From JBHELB01 sp041859045 (lineage in GTDB: Bacteria > Hydrogenedentota > Hydrogenedentia > Hydrogenedentales > SLHB01), in the NCBI GenBank assembly GCA_041859045.1, contig JBHELB010000074.1, positions 1 through 11,085 on the forward strand: a DNA stretch of 11,085 nucleotides, given 5' to 3'. Made by a program: the position numbers and the translations under genes. The notes beneath the pieces were generated by a model. That model made no database searches. It was not told the origin of the DNA and worked only from the letters and a program-made list of their open reading frames with translations. Of this stretch, positions 7,633-11,085 are shown one piece after another (the stretch's first letter is position 1; each line of letters begins with the position of its first letter).

Positions 7633-7910
7633 CCCCAATCATCGCAAGGGCTTACGCGGTTTCCAAATGCCGGGTTTTCTCTGGTTCGTTTTGCGTCCGC
7701 GTGGGGCGCGCTCGATACCCCCATGGTTGCTCTCCGAACCAGCCGATTTCTCTCCCGATTCTCCCGCTCTCTGGTTAATAGGGCCTCTAATTTAACTGGA
7801 GGGTGCGGCAAGCATTTCGAGTCGGAGCAAACGCCAATGTTTCCGGTATATATCGTCGGTCGCATTTTAACAGCCTGGGTGCGTGCGCTGGAGCTGGCGT
7901 AACCGTGGAT

Positions 7911-7927
7911 GGTTGGCGTTGCCAACC
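7911..7927. repeat. Perfect 7-base inverted repeat upstream of the recombinase module
   Basis: GGTTGGC and GCCAACC are separated by GTT, 40 bases before the first gene of the module. There is no T run, so it is not a terminator. It could be an operator, part of a recombinase attachment site, or chance. Confidence 0.35.
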
Positions 7928-7966
7928 GCATGCAACCGTCGGCGCAAGAATCCGTGGGAGGTGGTT

Positions 7967-8224
7967 GTGGTAAGCGCGAGTCTGTCGTCATCGGCGTCGG
8001 AGAGTCCCTTCGATGAGTTGGTGGATATCTTGGCAAAGGGGTATTTGCGCCATCGAAGTGGTCTGTGTTTGTTGCCAAGGCATGAGGCGCCCACAGATGC
8101 GTCGCCGCCGCACATGGCATCTCTCCCGCCGTTATCGGGTTCGGAGATTGAACTTGACTGTCCGCCCCCTCCAGAGCGTTCATGGGCGCAGGACTTAACT
8201 CAGGGAGAATCGGCACATGAATGA
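7967..8224 (+). CDS. Small recombinase-module protein (85 residues)
   Basis: The preferred start is the GTG at 7967, with GGGAGG centred about 8 bases upstream; GTG 7961 and ATG 7883 are in-frame alternatives. A Ser-rich N-terminus leads into SPFDELVDILAKGYLRHR, a short helix, and then a proline-rich, acidic tail (for example ELDCPPPPERSW). Short proteins with a DELVDILAKGYLR-like segment are, as I recall, common just upstream of DUF2924 and serine recombinase genes, but their function is unknown. Its end overlaps the DUF2924 gene by 8 bases (ATGAATGA), so the two are probably co-translated. Confidence 0.65.
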   Translation: MVSASLSSSASESPFDELVDILAKGYLRHRSGLCLLPRHEAPTDASPPHMASLPPLSGSEIELDCPPPPERSWAQDLTQGESAHE

Positions 8225-8732
8225 CATCGAAATCACGCAGCGGATCGAGGACCTGCGCCTCATGACGGCGGGGCAACTCCAGGCGGAGTACGCGCGGGTC
8301 TTCGGCGAGGCGACGGCGTCGCGCAACAAGGACTTTCTATTCAAACGGATCGCGTGGCGCATCCAAGCGAACGCGCAGGGCGGCATGACGGAGCGGGCGA
8401 GCCAGCGCGCGAACGAGATCGCGAACGACGCGGACCTCCGCGTGCGGTCGCCGCAGGTATTCAAAGCGCTACACACTGCGGAGGCGCGTGCGCGCGTAGT
8501 CACGAGCACGCTCGATGCGGACCGCGATCCGCGCGTGCCGCTTCCGGGCACGATGCTGGTTCGTGAGTATAAGGGCCGCAACATCGTGGTGCTCGTGCGT
8601 GAGAGCGGTTTCGAGTACGAGAACGTCGTTTACCCCTCGCTGAGCGCCGTTGCCCGCAAGGTCACTGGCACGCAGTGGAACGGGCTGTTGTTCTTCAAAC
8701 TCACGACCGGCAATTCGAGGAAGGCATCGTAA
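8217..8732 (+). CDS. DUF2924 family protein
   Basis: The 171-residue product begins at an ATG with GGGAG 10 bases upstream and overlaps the preceding small gene by 8 bases. Residues 102-161 carry the DUF2924 signature: DRDPRVPLPGT, REYKGR, FEYENVVYPSLSAVARKVTG, then WNG. The N-terminal half is helical (RIEDLRLMTAGQLQAEYARVFGE) with an FLFKRIAWRIQ segment. DUF2924 has no established biochemical role. It is habitually encoded next to large serine recombinases in mobile elements, where an accessory role in recombination or its control is a reasonable inference. Its stop shares a base with the start of the recombinase gene (TAATG, 8730-8734). Confidence 0.88.
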   Translation: MNDIEITQRIEDLRLMTAGQLQAEYARVFGEATASRNKDFLFKRIAWRIQANAQGGMTERASQRANEIANDADLRVRSPQVFKALHTAEARARVVTSTLDADRDPRVPLPGTMLVREYKGRNIVVLVRESGFEYENVVYPSLSAVARKVTGTQWNGLLFFKLTTGNSRKAS

Positions 8733-10327
8733 TGCGCGTAAAGAAGCGGACGTTGAACACAGAGACTCCATTGAATCCGGTGGTCGAGCGCGGCGTGGTG
8801 CGCTGCGCGATCTACACACGTAAGTCAACGGAGGAAGGGCTCGAACAGGAGTTCAACTCCCTCGACGCGCAACGCGAGGCCTGCGAGGCGTACGTATCGA
8901 GTCAGCGGCACGAGGGTTGGGTGGCCATCGAGGAACGTTATGACGACGGCGGATTCACGGGCGGCAACATGGACCGGCCCGCGTTGAAGCGGTTGTTAAG
9001 CGATATCGAGGACGGTCGCCTGGACTGCATTTTGGTGTATAAGGTCGACCGGCTGAGCCGGTCGTTGCTGGACTTCGCGAGGATGATGGAGGTCTTCGAG
9101 CGGCATCAGGTGTCGTTCGTTTCCGTCACGCAACAATTCAACAGCGCGAACTCGATGGGTCGCCTAACGCTGAACGTGCTGCTCTCGTTCGCGCAATTCG
9201 AACGCGAGATGATCGCCGAACGCACGCGGGACAAGATGTCCGCCGCGCGGCGCAAGGGCAAGTGGGTAGGCGGGCGGCCCGTGCTGGGGTACGACGTCGC
9301 GCCGCAAGGGGGCCGCCTCCTCATCAACGAGGACGAGGCGAATCAGGTCAAGGCGATCTTCCAACTCTACCTCGAACACCGCGCGCTCATGCCGGTCGCG
9401 CAAGAACTCCAAAGTCGCGGATGGCACAACAAACGTTGGACCACCAAACAAGGCCGCGACATTGGCGGCGAACCGTGGACCAAGAATGCCGTGTTTCGCA
9501 CGCTGTCCAACATCATCTATACGGGGTTTGTTAATTACGAGGGCACGGTCTACCAGGGCGAGCATCCCGCGATCATCGACGCCGCGATTTGGGAGCGCGT
9601 GCAAGAGCAGTTGCACAAGAACGGCCGCACCGGCGGCGTGCAAGTGCGCAACAAATACGGCGCTTTGCTGAAGGGGCTTCTGTATTGCATCCCTTGCGAG
9701 CGACCGATGATGCACACGTACACAGCGAAAAAGGGGAGCAAACTCTACCGCTATTACGTGTGCATGCATGCGCAAGAAGCGGGCTGGCAGAATTGTCCGA
9801 CGAAGTCCGTGCCCGCGGCAGCGATTGAGTCGGCGATTGTCGAGCACATTCGCAGCGTTGGACTCGACGGTTCCGTTCAGGCCGAAGTGTGTCGGCGCGT
9901 ACAGGCGCAGAAATCCAAGCAGATCACCGCCATCGACCAAGAATGTGCGATGCTCGAAAAAGAACTCGGTCGCATAAACGACGACATTCATCGCATCGTT
10001 CGCGCTTCAACGCCGCGCGCGAAGGCTGCCACAGAAAGGCTTGCCCAGGCCCAAGACCGGGCGGCGAGAATCGAGCGGCGTATCGACCTTATTCAACGCG
10101 AACGTACCGCGCTGTATCGCGAGCAGGCGCAAGCGAGCGACGTATGCGCGGGGTTGTCCCTGTTCGATCCGGTATGGGAGTCATTGACGCTACGTGAGCA
10201 GACGCGCGTCATGCAATTGCTTGTAGAGAGCGTCGGATTCGACGGCAGGAACGACGACGTGCGCGTCGTATTCACGCCGCTTGGAATGAGTTTGACCAAA
10301 GCAACCAACAAGGGAGAAGTCGCATGA
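8732..10327 (+). CDS. Large serine recombinase (resolvase/integrase family)
   Basis: Site-specific DNA recombinase of 531 residues that cuts and rejoins DNA through a covalent phosphoserine. The ATG at 8732 is chosen because it forms TAATG with the DUF2924 stop and has GAGGAAGG upstream; an in-frame ATG at 8675 lies inside that gene. The catalytic domain (~24-165) contains YTRKSTEEG with nucleophile Ser32, SLDAQREAC (43-51) and VYKVDRLSRS (102-111). The ERTRDKMSAARRKGKWVGGRPVLGY hinge region follows. A recombinase domain spans about 190-310. A zinc ribbon uses Cys319, Cys322, Cys344 and Cys355. A coiled-coil-like segment (~380-470) follows. This is the architecture of phage and element integrases rather than small resolvases. 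All key residues are present, so it is probably active. It should excise or integrate the element carrying this module; element ends and attachment sites are not identified. Confidence 0.95.
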   Translation: MRVKKRTLNTETPLNPVVERGVVRCAIYTRKSTEEGLEQEFNSLDAQREACEAYVSSQRHEGWVAIEERYDDGGFTGGNMDRPALKRLLSDIEDGRLDCILVYKVDRLSRSLLDFARMMEVFERHQVSFVSVTQQFNSANSMGRLTLNVLLSFAQFEREMIAERTRDKMSAARRKGKWVGGRPVLGYDVAPQGGRLLINEDEANQVKAIFQLYLEHRALMPVAQELQSRGWHNKRWTTKQGRDIGGEPWTKNAVFRTLSNIIYTGFVNYEGTVYQGEHPAIIDAAIWERVQEQLHKNGRTGGVQVRNKYGALLKGLLYCIPCERPMMHTYTAKKGSKLYRYYVCMHAQEAGWQNCPTKSVPAAAIESAIVEHIRSVGLDGSVQAEVCRRVQAQKSKQITAIDQECAMLEKELGRINDDIHRIVRASTPRAKAATERLAQAQDRAARIERRIDLIQRERTALYREQAQASDVCAGLSLFDPVWESLTLREQTRVMQLLVESVGFDGRNDDVRVVFTPLGMSLTKATNKGEVA

Positions 10328-10743
10328 GAGAGGAGACTGCGGCGGACGCTTCACGCACCGTGACCTTCACGTTTCGTTCGCCGCTGCGCGAACACGCCGA
10401 GCGCGAGAAACGGCCGATCGAGAAAGAAACGCCTGACGGGCGCATACCCCGAGTGAGCCGATTGATGGCGCTCGCGATTCGCTTCGACGGCTTGGTGCGC
10501 GAAGGCCGCGTCAAGGATTACGCCGAACTCGCGCGACTCGGCTTCGTCACCCGGGCTCGCGTCACCCAGATCATGAATTTGCTCACGCTCGCCCCGGATA
10601 TCCAGGAAGATATACTGCATCTCCCTCCCACCACCACCGGCCGCGATCCCATCACTGAACACCACCTCCGTCCCATGACCGCCATTCCCTTGTGGAACCG
10701 GCAACGCAAGGTCTGGAGAGAGATCAAGCGTCAAATCCCCTGA
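10324..10743 (+). CDS. Helix-turn-helix protein of the recombinase module
   Basis: The 139-residue product starts within the recombinase stop (ATGA, 10324-10327), so translation is coupled. A basic N-terminus (REHAEREKRPIEKE) precedes RVSRLMALAIRFDGLVREG. A helix-turn-helix-like segment follows at residues 63-87: RVKDYAELARLGFVTRARVT, then QIMNLLTLAP. It resembles the HTH of ParB/KorB-type proteins. Proteins of this type often follow DUF2924-associated serine recombinases, in my recollection. Likely a DNA-binding accessory factor, either a regulator of the module or a recombination directionality factor; neither is shown by the sequence. Confidence 0.8.
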   Translation: MREETAADASRTVTFTFRSPLREHAEREKRPIEKETPDGRIPRVSRLMALAIRFDGLVREGRVKDYAELARLGFVTRARVTQIMNLLTLAPDIQEDILHLPPTTTGRDPITEHHLRPMTAIPLWNRQRKVWREIKRQIP

Positions 10744-10770
10744 TGCGAGCTATGAGCAGGGTGTAGATTT

Positions 10771-11085
10771 ATGCCGACCTCCAGCAACACGGCAGGTCTC
10801 GCGTTCCCCTTTCGCCAATGCACGGCCGGCTACCGTGCGCAGCGGCTCTGTACGGAAGACCAGGACGTCTTTGACGCCTGCGTGCGAGGGGTTGGCGTAA
10901 CTGCGCCGGGAGACCCTGCGCCGTTCAATGTGGATACGCTTATTCCCATCTTCCTGAGTCCGGACCGGGCGATGCCGATGGACTTGGTGGAATCGTTGTA
11001 CCTGATTAACGAACTGGCGACGCCGAAAGGGATGGACGCGATTTTGCGGGAAACCCGCAGCCAGGGAATCCGTCTGCCGCTGCCG
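10771..11085 (+). CDS. N-terminal part of an unrecognised protein (3' truncated by window)
   Basis: An ATG at 10771, 27 bases after the HTH gene, opens a frame with no stop through the last base (105 codons). The translation looks like a real soluble protein, with FNVDTLIPIFLSPDRAMPMD and VESLYLINELATPKGMDAIL segments. Two in-frame TGAs (10741 and 10753) exclude an upstream start. AGGGTG about 9-14 bases before the ATG is a modest ribosome site. It is probably part of the recombinase operon or the element's first cargo gene. I do not recognise the family. Confidence 0.6.
   Translation, partial: MPTSSNTAGLAFPFRQCTAGYRAQRLCTEDQDVFDACVRGVGVTAPGDPAPFNVDTLIPIFLSPDRAMPMDLVESLYLINELATPKGMDAILRETRSQGIRLPLP

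Larger units (their letters stand above)
7412..7966. other. About 550-base stretch without a convincing gene
   Basis: It begins with the tail of the frameshifted small frame. It also holds two TTGACA hexamers 11 bases apart (7469 and 7480), without a matching -10. Two GAATTCTC copies 10 bases apart follow (7557-7564 and 7567-7574). A strong terminator-like hairpin lies at 7594-7626 and a short perfect hairpin at 7911-7927. Open frames across it on both strands have proline/arginine-rich or low-complexity translations and no ribosome sites. The block marks the junction between the ATPase region and the recombinase module and may contain an attachment site; I cannot point to one. Confidence 0.5.

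Noticed and set aside
7624..7902. A 92-codon plus-strand frame between the terminator-like hairpin and the recombinase module.
   Set aside because: Ser/Arg-rich translation without recognisable pattern, no good ribosome site, starting right behind the hairpin; not distinguishable from chance.
7581..8276. A 231-codon minus-strand frame across the intergenic stretch.
   Set aside because: Pro/Thr/Arg-rich low-complexity translation, no ribosome site, and overlap with the better-supported small gene and DUF2924 gene.
9164..9991. A 275-codon minus-strand frame opposite the recombinase.
   Set aside because: The recombinase is certain from its catalytic and zinc-ribbon residues; the antisense translation has no motif.

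Overview
Bacterial accessory DNA, high in GC by eye and densely coded on the + strand. There is no rRNA, tRNA or CRISPR array, and nothing fixes the taxon; an environmental proteobacterium-like or similar high-GC genome is a guess. The window reads as four blocks.

Block 1 (1-3470) is the 3' part of a HerA/DUF87-type P-loop ATPase followed by an 867-residue superfamily-2 helicase with XPD/DinG-like motifs. The helicase has a long C-terminal extension with a helical-repeat-like segment and a region resembling a PD-(D/E)XK nuclease core. A HerA-type ATPase beside a helicase/nuclease looks like an anti-phage or DNA-processing locus that continues left of the window. This is the best candidate for an undescribed or poorly described system here.

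Block 2 (3535-4436) is a translationally coupled pair of unrecognised small genes. They encode a 112-residue beta-rich protein and a 187-residue protein with a conserved-looking Cys-containing tail. The second may have lost an internal zinc-binding segment.

Block 3 (4519-7411) is an intact 898-residue P2-type cation ATPase (SERCA/PMCA-like, probably a calcium exporter). Two very small overlapping reading frames follow it and look like tandem relatives, the second broken at a run of six C.

Block 4 (7412-11085) starts with about 550 bases without a convincing gene, holding a strong terminator-like hairpin. Then comes a compact mobile module with overlapping genes: an 85-residue acidic/proline-rich protein, a DUF2924 protein, a large serine recombinase with a zinc ribbon, and a 139-residue helix-turn-helix protein. 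A further gene runs off the right edge. Codon use in this block is visibly richer in CGCG-type strings than in Blocks 1 and 2, consistent with separate acquisition. The recombinase probably mobilises an element containing at least its own module; the element's ends cannot be located from this window.
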